From contig NZ_CANMFD010000001.1 of the NCBI RefSeq assembly GCF_947496995.1, positions 1,484,692 through 1,548,691 on the forward strand: 64,000 nucleotides of DNA, read 5' to 3'. This document shows positions 25,396 through 34,642 of this stretch, piece by piece; within the stretch, counting starts at the first letter, position 1; each line of letters begins with the position of its first letter. The notes beneath the pieces were generated by a model. It was not told the DNA's origin. It searched no databases and saw only the letters and a program-made list of their open reading frames with translations. Source of the stretch: an uncultured Roseibium sp. Lineage in GTDB: Bacteria > Pseudomonadota > Alphaproteobacteria > Rhizobiales > Stappiaceae. The position numbers and the translations under genes were made by a program.

Positions 25396-25433
25396 CTTCC
25401 TTCATTTCCGTGCAGACCCGGAAATGAGGGAAG
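25396..25433 (+). terminator. Stem-loop between chvE and gguA
   Basis: CTTCCTTCATTTCCG (25396-25410) pairs with CGGAAATGAGGGAAG (25419-25433) at 14 of 15 positions over an 8-nt loop. There is no T tract. It probably stabilises the chvE mRNA or partly terminates, adjusting the binding-protein to transporter ratio. Confidence 0.6.
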
Positions 25434-25498
25434 CCGACCGAGTTCGGAACCACCGGACTTGCGGGCGGATCTTTTTCGGAATTCGGAGACCGGGGGCC

Positions 25499-27013
25499 AT
25501 GGCACTCCTTTCCATGCAGAACATCAGCAAGACCTTTCCGGGCGTGAAAGCGCTGGACCGGGTCAGTCTCGATGTTCAAAAGGGCGAAATCCATGCAGTC
25601 GTCGGTGAGAACGGCGCGGGAAAATCAACGCTCATGAAAATCCTGTCGGGGGTTTATGCCCACGGCGACTATGACGGCGACATTCTGTTCGACGGCAAGC
25701 CGGCCCGGTTTGCCGGTATTTCGGACAGCGAGAAACAGGGCATCATCATCATCCACCAGGAACTGGCCCTCGTGCCGCAACTCTCCATCGCGGAGAATAT
25801 TTTCCTGGGCAATGAATGCGCATCGAACGGTGTGATCGACTGGCGCCGGACCAACCAGTTCACCGAAGAACTCCTCGCCAAGGTCGGGCTGGTGGAAGCT
25901 CCGACGACCAAGGTCGACAACATCGGCGTGGGCAAGCAGCAGCTCGTCGAAATCGCCAAGGCGCTCTCCAAGGACGTCAAGCTGCTCATTCTGGACGAAC
26001 CGACCGCCGCGCTGCAGGAAAACGACAGCCGCAAGCTGCTCGACCTCATGCTGGAACTGAAGGCGCAGGGTGTTACCTGCATCATCATTTCCCACAAGCT
26101 CAACGAGGTCCGTTATGTGGCCGACAGCGTGACCGTCATTCGCGACGGCATGACGGTGTCCAAGCTGGACGCCAGCAAGGGTCTCAGCGAGGACGAGATT
26201 GTCCGCGACATGGTCGGCCGGGACATGACCCACCGCTTCCCGGACCACAAGCGCACGCCCGGAAAAGTGCTTCTGGAAGTTGAGGGCTGGAATGTCTGGC
26301 ATCCCGAGCATGCCGAGCGCCAGGTCATCCGCAACGCCTCGTTCAATGTGCGCGCCGGGGAAGTCGTGGGGATCGCGGGCCTGATGGGCTCCGGCCGGAC
26401 CGAGCTCGCCATGTCCATCTTCGGCCGCTCCTATGGCCGCAACATATCCGGCGAAGTCAGGCTGAACGGCAAGACGGTGGATGTCAGCTCGGTGGACAGG
26501 GCGATTGACGCCGGGATTTCCTATGTGACGGAAGACCGCAAGGCCCTCGGGCTCGTGCTCGACGAAACCATCCGGTTCAACACCACACTTGCCAATTTGG
26601 AGGGCGTTTCCTCCGGCTCCGTGCTGAAGCGCAACGAGGAAACGAAGGTCGCCGAAAGATACCGCAAGGCGCTGGCGATCCGGACCCCGTCGGTGTTCCA
26701 GAAAACGGTCAATCTGTCCGGCGGGAACCAGCAAAAGGTGGTGCTGGCGAAATGGCTGTTCACCGCACCGGAAGTCCTGATCCTGGACGAGCCGACGAGA
26801 GGCATCGATGTCGGCGCGAAATACGAAATCTATTCCATCATCAACGACCTCGCCGCCGAAGGGAAGGGCGTGGTCATGATCTCGTCGGAAATGCCGGAAC
26901 TCCTCGGCATGTGCGACCGGATCTACGTCATGAATGAAGGGGCTCTTGTCGGCGAACTTGCCGCCGGCGATGCGAGCCAGGAGCGCATCATGTCGCTCAT
27001 CGTCAACGAATGA
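25499..27013 (+). CDS. gguA: Sugar ABC transporter ATPase GguA
   Basis: The 504-residue protein has two fused ABC domains, typical of CUT2 sugar importers. The first has Walker [10 protein letters not shown] and Walker [12 protein letters not shown]. The second has a degenerate Walker A ([11 protein letters not shown]) but a good [15 protein letters not shown] signature and [19 protein letters not shown]. It energises uptake with GguB and ChvE. The N-terminus [15 protein letters not shown] sets the start at 25499. Confidence 0.94.
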   Translation: MALLSMQNISKTFPGVKALDRVSLDVQKGEIHAVVGENGAGKSTLMKILSGVYAHGDYDGDILFDGKPARFAGISDSEKQGIIIIHQELALVPQLSIAENIFLGNECASNGVIDWRRTNQFTEELLAKVGLVEAPTTKVDNIGVGKQQLVEIAKALSKDVKLLILDEPTAALQENDSRKLLDLMLELKAQGVTCIIISHKLNEVRYVADSVTVIRDGMTVSKLDASKGLSEDEIVRDMVGRDMTHRFPDHKRTPGKVLLEVEGWNVWHPEHAERQVIRNASFNVRAGEVVGIAGLMGSGRTELAMSIFGRSYGRNISGEVRLNGKTVDVSSVDRAIDAGISYVTEDRKALGLVLDETIRFNTTLANLEGVSSGSVLKRNEETKVAERYRKALAIRTPSVFQKTVNLSGGNQQKVVLAKWLFTAPEVLILDEPTRGIDVGAKYEIYSIINDLAAEGKGVVMISSEMPELLGMCDRIYVMNEGALVGELAAGDASQERIMSLIVNE

Positions 27014-27026
27014 AAGAGTGAACCCC

Positions 27027-28271
27027 ATGGAAGTGGCTGAAAGCGATACCAATGCGGCGCCGGCGGTAAGGTCCAAAGGCATCGGTGCGTATATTTCCGC
27101 GAACCTTCGGCAATACGGCCTGCTTTTCGCGCTGATCGCGGTGATGGTGTTTTTCCAGATCGTGACCGACGGCACGTTGCTGCGTGCCGTCAACGTCACC
27201 AATCTGCTTTTGCAGAATTCCTACATCATCATCATGGCGCTGGGCATGCTGGTCGTCATCGTCTCCGGCAATATCGACCTGTCGGTCGGTTCGGTGATGG
27301 GCTTCATCGGCGCCCTGGCCGCCGTGTTGATCGTCGAACTCAACCAGCCGGTCATCCTCACGATCCTCATCTGCCTGGTCACGGGAGGTCTTATCGGCGC
27401 GGCCCAGGGGTATTGGGTCGCCTACTGGAAGATCCCGTCCTTCATCGTGACGCTAGCCGGCATGCTGGTGTTCCGCGGCCTGTCGCTGTGGCTTCTGGAA
27501 GGCCAGTCGGTCGGCCCGTTCCCGAAAGAGTTCCAGTTGATCGCAACCGGCTTCGTTCCGGATATCTTCCCCACTGGTCTGGGGGCATGGCTCGCGGAGT
27601 TTTTCGGCGCCCGCAAGGTGAATGTCCTGGCGCTGGTGACGGGCATTGCCGCTGCCGCGCTGGTTGTCTGGATCGGTCTGCGCCAGCGGGCCCAGAACAA
27701 GGCCTATGGCATCGAGGACGAGCCGAAAAGTTTCTTCATCGCCCGCACAGCCATCATCGCCACGGCGCTGATCTTCGTCATGTACAAGCTCTCCCTGTTC
27801 CGGGGCATGCCGAATGTGCTGATCACCATGGGTGTCCTGACGGTGATCTATGCCTTCATCACCGAGACCACGACAGTCGGGCGGCGGATCTACGCGCTGG
27901 GCGGCAACCAGAAGGCCGCCAAGCTGTCCGGCATCAAGACTGAGCGGCTTACGTTCCTGGCCTTCGCGAACATGGGTGTTCTGGCGGCCGCTGCCGGTCT
28001 CGTCTTCGCGGCCCGTCTCAACACTGCAACACCAAAGGCCGGTTTCGCGCTTGAACTGGACGTGATCGCCGCGGTCTTCATCGGCGGGGCGTCGATGTCG
28101 GGCGGGGTCGGGACAATCGTCGGCGCGGTGGTCGGGGCCTTCCTGATGGGCGTGCTCAACAACGGCATGTCGATCATGGGCATCGGCATCGATTACCAGC
28201 AGATGATCAAGGGCCTGGTGCTGCTCGCAGCCGTGATTTTCGACGTCTACAACAAGAACAAGCAGGGATAA
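27027..28271 (+). CDS. gguB: Sugar ABC transporter permease GguB
   Basis: The 414-residue permease has about ten hydrophobic segments. It carries the CUT2 permease signature (GNIDLSVGSVMGFIGALAAVL), VTLAGMLVFRGLSLWLLEGQSVGPF and, near the end, ALELDVIAAVFIGGASMSGGVGTIVGA. It is longer than ordinary RbsC-type permeases, as is usual for GguB/XylH-like proteins. The start MEVAESD at 27027 follows gguA by 13 bp. Confidence 0.93.
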   Translation: MEVAESDTNAAPAVRSKGIGAYISANLRQYGLLFALIAVMVFFQIVTDGTLLRAVNVTNLLLQNSYIIIMALGMLVVIVSGNIDLSVGSVMGFIGALAAVLIVELNQPVILTILICLVTGGLIGAAQGYWVAYWKIPSFIVTLAGMLVFRGLSLWLLEGQSVGPFPKEFQLIATGFVPDIFPTGLGAWLAEFFGARKVNVLALVTGIAAAALVVWIGLRQRAQNKAYGIEDEPKSFFIARTAIIATALIFVMYKLSLFRGMPNVLITMGVLTVIYAFITETTTVGRRIYALGGNQKAAKLSGIKTERLTFLAFANMGVLAAAAGLVFAARLNTATPKAGFALELDVIAAVFIGGASMSGGVGTIVGAVVGAFLMGVLNNGMSIMGIGIDYQQMIKGLVLLAAVIFDVYNKNKQG

Positions 28272-28275
28272 GAGG

Positions 28276-29277
28276 ATGCTGATTTCCCAGATACTGGACG
28301 ACGGCGGCAATCAGGCCGTTGTCATTCGCAATGGTAGCGAAGCCTGCATCCTGAAAGGCGTGGGCTCGACCTATGATCTCGTCCGCGAAGCAATCGGCAA
28401 AGGCCAGAGCCTGGCGGAATGCATCCGCGGTCATGAACTTGGCAAGGCGGTCGATCTGGAAAAGCTGGCCGAGGAAAAACGCCTCCTGCTGCCGATCACC
28501 CATCCCGATAGCGCCCATCTGCATCTGACGGGCACCGGTCTCACCCATCTGGGATCCGCAGCGACGCGCGATGCCATGCACGCCAAGGCCGGCGCCGGTG
28601 ACGAAGAGGCCAATATTTCCGACTCCATGAAGATTTTCCGCATGGGGCTTGAAGGCGGACGGCCCGAAGGCGGGAAGGTCGGCGTGCAGCCGGAATGGTT
28701 CTACAAGGGAAACGGCACCTGTGCCGTCGCGCCGGGCGGCGATCTGGTCAGCCCCGGTTTTTGCGAGGACGGCGGCGAGGAACCGGAAATCGCCGGTATC
28801 TACATCATAGCCGATGACGGGACGCCTTTCCGGATCGGTTTTGCGCTTGCCAACGAGTTTTCCGATCACGTGATGGAGCGGCAGAACTATCTCTTCCTGG
28901 CCCATTCCAAGCTGCGTCCGGCATCCTTCGGTCCCGAACTGCTGGTCGGAGCCCTGCCGGAGAACGTCAACGGAACCAGCCGCATTCGCCGGGATGGCAA
29001 GGTATTGTGGGAAAAGCCGTTCGTGTCGGGCGAGGCGAACATGTCCCACACGCTGGCCAATCTGGAACACCACCATTTCAAATATGATGTCTTCCGCCAG
29101 CCGGGCGACATTCACGTTCACATGTTCGGCACGGCGACGCTGTCCTTTGCCGACGGCATTTCCTGCAAGGAAGGGGATGAAGTGGAGATTTCCGCGCCGG
29201 GCTTCGGCGTCGCGCTCCGCAATCGCCTGACTTTCCAGCCTGCGGAGACAGCGGCCACGCAAGTGAAGGTTCTTTAG
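28276..29277 (+). CDS. gguC: GguC / AraD1-family protein (FAH superfamily)
   Basis: The product has 333 residues and a fumarylacetoacetate hydrolase-type fold. Metal-binding and catalytic regions are suggested by QPEWFYKG, FCEDGGEEPEIAGIY, FALANEFSDHVMERQNYLFLAHSKLRP and the C-terminal GDIHVHMFGTATLSFADG. Members of this family are placed in sugar-acid catabolism as AraD1 proteins and replace the DapA-like 2-keto-3-deoxy-L-arabinonate dehydratase. It starts 4 bp after gguB, and the dehydratase gene starts 3 bp after it, so the chvE-gguABC operon continues directly into the catabolic genes. Confidence 0.88.
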   Translation: MLISQILDDGGNQAVVIRNGSEACILKGVGSTYDLVREAIGKGQSLAECIRGHELGKAVDLEKLAEEKRLLLPITHPDSAHLHLTGTGLTHLGSAATRDAMHAKAGAGDEEANISDSMKIFRMGLEGGRPEGGKVGVQPEWFYKGNGTCAVAPGGDLVSPGFCEDGGEEPEIAGIYIIADDGTPFRIGFALANEFSDHVMERQNYLFLAHSKLRPASFGPELLVGALPENVNGTSRIRRDGKVLWEKPFVSGEANMSHTLANLEHHHFKYDVFRQPGDIHVHMFGTATLSFADGISCKEGDEVEISAPGFGVALRNRLTFQPAETAATQVKVL

Positions 29278-29280
29278 ATC

Positions 29281-31023
29281 ATGAGCTTCAAACCCGCGAA
29301 ATGGCCGCGCAAGCTGCGGTCGGCCGAATGGTTCGGCGGCACCAGCCGCGACCACATCTATCATCGCAGCTGGATGAAGAACCAGGGCCTGCCGGACGAC
29401 CTTTTTGACGGCCGCCCGGTGATCGGCATCTGCAACACCTGGTCCCAGCTCACACCCTGCAACGCGCATCTGAGGGACCTGGCCGAGCGGGTCAAACACG
29501 GCATTTACGAAGCGGGTGGATTTCCCCTCGAGTTTCCCGTCTTCTCGACCGGCGAAAGCACACTGCGTCCCACCGCAATGATGTTCCGCAACCTCGCCAG
29601 CATGGATGTGGAGGAAGCCCTTCGGGGAACCCCGCTCGATGGGGTTGTGCTTCTGGTCGGCTGCGACAAGACAACCCCGTCGCTTCTCATGGGCGCGGCC
29701 TCCGTCGACCTGCCGTCCATCGTGGTCACCGGCGGTCCGATGCTCAATGGCTGGTTCCAGGGCGAGCGCGTCGGCTCGGGCACCCACCTGTGGAAGTTCT
29801 CCGAAGCGGTCAAGGCCGGCGAGATGACACAGGAGGAGTTCCTGGAAGCGGAAGCGGCCATGAGCCGGTCACCAGGCTCCTGCAACACCATGGGCACGGC
29901 GTCCACCATGGCCTCCATGGCCGAGGCGCTCGGCATGGCGCTGTCCGGCAACGCGGCCATACCCGCCGTCGACAGCCGCCGCCGCGTCATGGCGCATCTC
30001 TCCGGCCGCCGGATCGTGCAGATGGTGAAGGACGACCTCAAGCCGTCGGACATCCTGACCCGGGAGGCATTTGAAAACGCCATCCGCACCAACGGTGCCA
30101 TCGGCGGATCGACCAACGCCGTGATCCATCTGCTGGCGATTGCCGGCCGGGTGGGGGTGGACCTGTCGCTGGAGGACTGGGACAAGCTCGGACGGGATGT
30201 TCCGACCGTCGTCAATCTGATGCCCTCCGGCAAATACCTGATGGAGGAGTTCTTCTATGCCGGCGGATTGCCGGTGGTGATCAAGCGTCTTGGCGAAGCG
30301 GGCATGCTCAACAAGGACGCGATTACCGTGGCGGGTGATACGGTCTGGGATCAGGTGAAGAACGCCCGGAACTGGAACGAGGATGTCATTCTGCCCGTCG
30401 AGAAGGCCCTGACGCAGCAAGGCGGCATTGCCGTATTGAAAGGCAATCTGGCGCCTCACGGAGCGGTTCTGAAACCCTCGGCGGCTTCACCGCATCTTCT
30501 GCAGCATCGGGGCAGGGCGGTCGTCTTTGAAGATATCGACGACTACAAGGCCCGTATCGAAGACGATGCGCTCGACATCGACGAAACCTGCATCATGGTG
30601 CTCAAGAACTGCGGGCCCAAGGGCTATCCGGGCATGTCCGAGGTCGGCAACATGGGGCTGCCGCCGAAGGTGCTGAAGAAAGGCATCACTGACATGGTGC
30701 GGATCTCCGACGCGCGCATGTCGGGCACGGCCTATGGCACGGTCGTCCTGCACACGTCGCCGGAAGCTGCCGCCGGCGGCCCCCTGGCCGTGGTGCGCAC
30801 GGGGGACATGATCGAACTGGACGTTCCGAACCGGAAGCTTCACCTGGAGATTTCGGAAGAGGAGCTTGCCCTGAGGCTTGACGAGTGGACGCCCTCCCAC
30901 CACGTACCGGACAGTGGCTACGCACGTCTGTTCCACGATCATGTTCAAGGTGCCGACACCGGCGCCGATTTCGACTTCCTGAAAGGATGCCGCGGGTCCG
31001 CGGTACCAAAGGACTCTCATTGA
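29281..31023 (+). CDS. L-arabinonate (or related sugar acid) dehydratase, IlvD/EDD family
   Basis: The product has 580 residues. It shows the iron-sulfur and magnesium motifs of the dihydroxyacid/sugar-acid dehydratases: GICNTWSQLTPCNAHL, LVGCDKTTPSLLMGAASVD, and PGSCNTMGTASTMASMAEALGMALSGNAAIPA. It dehydrates aldonates such as L-arabinonate or D-fuconate/galactonate to 2-keto-3-deoxy acids. Synteny with chvE-gguABC and the aldehyde dehydrogenase downstream favours L-arabinonate; D-galactonate is possible. Its TGA overlaps the ATG of the next gene. Confidence 0.88.
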   Translation: MSFKPAKWPRKLRSAEWFGGTSRDHIYHRSWMKNQGLPDDLFDGRPVIGICNTWSQLTPCNAHLRDLAERVKHGIYEAGGFPLEFPVFSTGESTLRPTAMMFRNLASMDVEEALRGTPLDGVVLLVGCDKTTPSLLMGAASVDLPSIVVTGGPMLNGWFQGERVGSGTHLWKFSEAVKAGEMTQEEFLEAEAAMSRSPGSCNTMGTASTMASMAEALGMALSGNAAIPAVDSRRRVMAHLSGRRIVQMVKDDLKPSDILTREAFENAIRTNGAIGGSTNAVIHLLAIAGRVGVDLSLEDWDKLGRDVPTVVNLMPSGKYLMEEFFYAGGLPVVIKRLGEAGMLNKDAITVAGDTVWDQVKNARNWNEDVILPVEKALTQQGGIAVLKGNLAPHGAVLKPSAASPHLLQHRGRAVVFEDIDDYKARIEDDALDIDETCIMVLKNCGPKGYPGMSEVGNMGLPPKVLKKGITDMVRISDARMSGTAYGTVVLHTSPEAAAGGPLAVVRTGDMIELDVPNRKLHLEISEEELALRLDEWTPSHHVPDSGYARLFHDHVQGADTGADFDFLKGCRGSAVPKDSH

Positions 31024-31946
31024 TGGCTGAAAAACTGGCGCTGGTGGGTATCGGAAAGATTGCCCGGGACCAGCATATTCCCGCGATTACGGCAAATCCC
31101 GACTGGTCTCTCGAGGCGGCGGTCAGTCGCAATTCCGCTGTCGAGGGCGTGGAGCATTTCGAGTCGATGGACGCGCTGCTGGAAACCCGCCCGGACATCA
31201 CCACTGTGTCGCTCGCAATCCCGCCACAGCCTCGCTTTGCCTATGCCGCCGCAGCGCTCAAGGCCGGCAGGAATGTCATGCTGGAAAAGCCTCCGGGCCA
31301 GAGCCTTGCCGAATGTTATGCGCTTGAAGCGCTGGCGAAGGAAAACGGCGTGACGATCTTCGCGACCTGGCATTCGCGCCATGCCGATTGCGTTCCGGAT
31401 CTGAAAGCCTGGCTGGCGGAGCGGCCCCTGAAAAAGCTGGAAATCACCTGGAAAGAAGATGTCCGCCGCTGGCATCCGGGTCAGGAGTGGATCTGGGAAC
31501 CGGGCGGGATGGGGGTCTTCGATCCGGGCATCAACGCGCTCTCGATCCTGACGGAAATTCTGCCCTATCCGGTGCACCTGTCGGGTGCGACGCTGGAGGT
31601 CCCGGAAAACCGCGACACACCGATTGCCGCCCGGCTCGATTTCGTGGATCCGTCCGGTGCTCGGATGACCGCCGATTTCGACTGGCGGCAGGAAGGCCCA
31701 CAGACCTGGAATATCGAAATCGAGACGGATCGCGGCAGTGCCAGCCTGTCGCTCGGCGGTGAACGGCTGGAGATTGACGGAAAACTCGTCAAACAGGGCG
31801 CAAATCATGAATATGCGAACCTTTATGCGCGCATGGCGGCCTTGGTAAAAGCCGGCGAAAGCGATATGGATCTCTCACCCATGATTCACGTCTGTGACGC
31901 CTTTTCCCTTGGAAAGCGGGTCGTCACCGCACCGTTCCACTATTGA
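31023..31946 (+). CDS. D-galactose / L-arabinose 1-dehydrogenase (Gfo/Idh/MocA)
   Basis: The product has 307 residues. The N-terminal Rossmann motif is degenerate (LALVGIGKIARDQHIPAI). MLEKPPGQSLAE is the Gfo/Idh EKP motif, and WEPGGMGVFDPGINALSIL carries the likely catalytic aspartate. It resembles galactose dehydrogenases of rhizobia that oxidise D-galactose and L-arabinose to the lactones, the first step of the route. The start ATG at 31023 overlaps the dehydratase stop (TGATG). No separate lactonase gene is visible in the operon. Confidence 0.85.
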   Translation: MAEKLALVGIGKIARDQHIPAITANPDWSLEAAVSRNSAVEGVEHFESMDALLETRPDITTVSLAIPPQPRFAYAAAALKAGRNVMLEKPPGQSLAECYALEALAKENGVTIFATWHSRHADCVPDLKAWLAERPLKKLEITWKEDVRRWHPGQEWIWEPGGMGVFDPGINALSILTEILPYPVHLSGATLEVPENRDTPIAARLDFVDPSGARMTADFDWRQEGPQTWNIEIETDRGSASLSLGGERLEIDGKLVKQGANHEYANLYARMAALVKAGESDMDLSPMIHVCDAFSLGKRVVTAPFHY

Positions 31947-31973
31947 TACCCTATTGAAACCGGAAGGTTTGAC

Positions 31974-33482
31974 ATGACTTTTATGCCGCACGGAAAACAG
32001 CTCATCGCGGGCGAATGGTCCACGAGCGAAAAGACTTTCAGCTCCCAGCCGGCGCACGGCCAGTCCTTCAACTTCTCCTCCGGAACCGTGAAGGACGTCG
32101 ATGCGGCCTGCAAGGCTGCCGAAGAGGCCTTCTGGAGCTACGGCTATTCCTCCAGCGAGGAACGGGCGAAGTTCCTGAATGCGATCGCCGATGAAATCGA
32201 GGCGCGCGCGGAAGCGATCACGGCCATCGGTACCTCGGAGACCGGCCTTCCCGAAGCACGCCTTCAGGGTGAGCGCGGACGCACCACCGGTCAGTTGCGC
32301 CTGTTCGCCAGCCATATCCTGAAAGGCGATTATCTGGATATGCGTCACGACGAGGCGCTGCCGGACCGCCAGCCTCTGCCGCGTCCGGACCTGAAACTCG
32401 TCCAGCGGCCGATCGGCCCAGTCGCCGTCTTCGGCGCTTCCAATTTCCCGCTCGCTTTTTCCACCGCCGGCGGCGACACGGCATCGGCTCTGGCAGCCGG
32501 CTGTCCGGTCGTGGTGCGTGGCCATCCGGCGCATCCTGGAACCGGTGAAATCGTTGCCGAAGCCATCGCGGCTGCCGTGAAATCCTGCGGACTGCATCCC
32601 GGCGTATTCTCCTTCATCCAGGGCAACGGCTATGACGTCGGCCAGGCTCTGGTCCAGCATCCGCTGATCACTGCCGTCGGTTTCACCGGCTCGTTGCGCG
32701 GCGGACGCGCGCTGTTCGATCTGTGTGCACAGCGTCCGGTGCCGATCCCGTTCTTCGGAGAGCTTGGCTCGGTCAATCCGATGTTCGTTCTTCCCGTCGC
32801 CCTGGGGGCTCGCGGCGAAGCAATCGCCAAGGGCTGGGCAGGGTCGCTGACCATGGGGGCAGGGCAGTTCTGCACCAATCCGGGCATCGTGCTCGTCATC
32901 GACGGACCGGATGCGGACGCTTTCCTCAACACCGCCAAGAGTGCGCTGTCGGAAATCGGCGCACAGACCATGCTTACCGACGGTATCGCCGAGGCTTTCC
33001 GCTTCGGGAGCCGCAAGGTGTCCGGCTCGACCGGTGTCCGCGAGCTGATCGGAACCTCATGCGAAACCCGGGAAGCAGCACCCTATCTCTTTGAGACCAC
33101 CGGCGAAGCGTGGCTGGCCGACGAAGAACTTGGCGAGGAGGTCTTCGGTCCCCTCGGCATCGTTGTGCGCGTCAAGGACGAAGCGCAACTCCTGCAGATC
33201 GCCAGGGGTCTGGAGGGACAGCTCACCTGCACGCTGCAGATGGATGACGGCGACACGGACCTCGCCCGGCGTCTGATGCCTGTCCTGGAACGCAAGGCCG
33301 GCCGTGTGCTCGCCAATGCCTTTCCGACCGGTGTTGAAGTGGCGGATGCGATGGTTCATGGCGGACCTTATCCGGCGTCCACCAATTTTGGTGCGACCTC
33401 GGTCGGAACCCTTGCCATCCGCCGCTTCCTGCGCCCGGTATGCTACCAGAACATCCCGGACGCGCTCCTGCCGACGCGCTGA
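31974..33482 (+). CDS. 2-oxoglutarate semialdehyde dehydrogenase
   Basis: The 502-residue aldehyde dehydrogenase has GPVAVFGASNFPLAFSTAGGDTASALAAGCPVV for NAD(P) binding, the catalytic glutamate in FGELGSVNP and the nucleophilic cysteine in GAGQFCTNPG. These variants are those of alpha-ketoglutaric semialdehyde dehydrogenases, which complete the L-arabinose oxidative route to 2-oxoglutarate. It is the last gene of the operon, 27 bp after the dehydrogenase, and is followed by a strong terminator. Confidence 0.9.
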   Translation: MTFMPHGKQLIAGEWSTSEKTFSSQPAHGQSFNFSSGTVKDVDAACKAAEEAFWSYGYSSSEERAKFLNAIADEIEARAEAITAIGTSETGLPEARLQGERGRTTGQLRLFASHILKGDYLDMRHDEALPDRQPLPRPDLKLVQRPIGPVAVFGASNFPLAFSTAGGDTASALAAGCPVVVRGHPAHPGTGEIVAEAIAAAVKSCGLHPGVFSFIQGNGYDVGQALVQHPLITAVGFTGSLRGGRALFDLCAQRPVPIPFFGELGSVNPMFVLPVALGARGEAIAKGWAGSLTMGAGQFCTNPGIVLVIDGPDADAFLNTAKSALSEIGAQTMLTDGIAEAFRFGSRKVSGSTGVRELIGTSCETREAAPYLFETTGEAWLADEELGEEVFGPLGIVVRVKDEAQLLQIARGLEGQLTCTLQMDDGDTDLARRLMPVLERKAGRVLANAFPTGVEVADAMVHGGPYPASTNFGATSVGTLAIRRFLRPVCYQNIPDALLPTR

Positions 33483-33530
33483 TCGGGAAAAGAGCGGGCT
33501 GACGCTCTGCAGCCGGTTCGAAAAAACACC

Positions 33531-33567
33531 AAAACCATCCTGAAGGCTTTCTTCAGGATGGTTTTTT
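33531..33567 (+). terminator. Rho-independent terminator of the chvE-ggu-arabinose operon
   Basis: The stem AAAACCATCCTGAAG (33531-33545) pairs with CTTCAGGATGGTTTT (33551-33565) over the loop GCTTT, followed by more T. It is 50 bp after the stop codon and the most canonical terminator in the window. Confidence 0.92.
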
Positions 33568-33680
33568 GTTGCCGGAAGATGAGCGGAAATGACACGTTCA
33601 TCCCGGTTTCTCATTGGGTCGGGATCGCGTGTTATCTGCCGATTTCGGTGCCCGAGAGTATGATCTTATGGGGTCGTACC

Positions 33681-34436
33681 CTAGATCAGCTTGATGCCCG
33701 ATGTGGTCAGAAGGCCGTCGAGTGCGGTCGTGGCCGGGGCGCTGGCGGCCAGAAGATCGACCTCGCTGAGATGGCAGAGTTCGAACAGGCTTTTCACACC
33801 GATCTTGTCTGACGTGAGCATGAGGATCGATTTGTCGGCCTGCTGCATGGCCGCCTGCACCCTCTTGACCTCGAACAGGTCGTTGTCGGCCAGCCGCCCG
33901 CTATCATCCAGGCCGGAAACGGCGATGATGGCGTAGTCGAACCGGAACTGCTTCATGAAGTCGTCGTTGTGGGGGCCGACGATCGCGCCATCTTCCTGCC
34001 GGACAATCCCTCCGGGGATGGCGACGGTAATATCGTCCCGATCCAGAAAATGCGCCGCGATGCGAATGCTGTAGGTGGTGACGCGCAAGTTCTTGCGTGC
34101 CAGAAGCGCCTCAGCGGCCGCTTCCGACGTGGTGCCGTGGTCGAGAAACACCGAAGCGCCATCCTTCACGAAATTCGCAGCCTTCAGGGCAACGGAGGTC
34201 TTTTCGCTGGATGCGATGCGAAGACGCTTTGAATAGTCGCCCTTGGCGATGGGCTGGACAAGCGTGATGCCCCCATGAGTGCGCCGGATATTGGGCTGTT
34301 CCTCAAGCGCCTGAAAGTCCCGGCGGATCGTCTGCTCGGACACGTCCAGCGACTTCGCGATCTCCGAGAGGCTCAGATAGCCTTCTTCGGCGACCAGCTT
34401 CAGCAGAGCATCCCTACGCTGCTGTTTCTTTCTCAT
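33681..34436 (-). CDS. DeoR-family transcriptional regulator
   Basis: The 251-residue protein has the DeoR HTH (RRDALLKLVAEEGYLSLSEIAKSLDVSEQTIRRDFQALEE, then RRTHGGI) and the sugar-phosphate sensing domain (FLDHGTTSEAAAEALL, VAIPGGIVR, AIIAVSGLDDSGRLADND). DeoR/GlpR proteins generally sense phosphorylated sugars. It is divergent from the ABC transporter operon at 34643, so it is the probable repressor of that operon. The gene ends 113 bp from the terminator of the convergent arabinose operon. Confidence 0.9.
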   Translation of the reverse strand: MRKKQQRRDALLKLVAEEGYLSLSEIAKSLDVSEQTIRRDFQALEEQPNIRRTHGGITLVQPIAKGDYSKRLRIASSEKTSVALKAANFVKDGASVFLDHGTTSEAAAEALLARKNLRVTTYSIRIAAHFLDRDDITVAIPGGIVRQEDGAIVGPHNDDFMKQFRFDYAIIAVSGLDDSGRLADNDLFEVKRVQAAMQQADKSILMLTSDKIGVKSLFELCHLSEVDLLAASAPATTALDGLLTTSGIKLI

Positions 34437-34539
34437 TGCATCTCACACCCGCGCTTTTCCGTCTGTTTCCCTTAGACAGTTTGCCTCTTCAATTCAATCG
34501 GGGGAGGCTTTCAGCCCCAAATGTCATCAAAACAGAAAA

Positions 34540-34566
34540 TGTAAGCTTTCCTACTTTTATTGTAAG
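34540..34566. promoter_or_regulatory. TGTAAG direct repeats in the DeoR divergent region
   Basis: TGTAAG occurs at 34540-34545 and 34561-34566, 21 bp apart, in an AT-rich patch about 80-100 bp before the binding-protein gene. DeoR proteins often bind direct repeats spaced by whole helical turns. The short length makes this only suggestive. Confidence 0.35.
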
Positions 34567-34642
34567 AAAAATTCCATAAACTGTCCTCTGCCGGGTGCCG
34601 TCGGAGAAATGTGCGCCGCGGCCAAACCTTGAGGAGGGTGAA

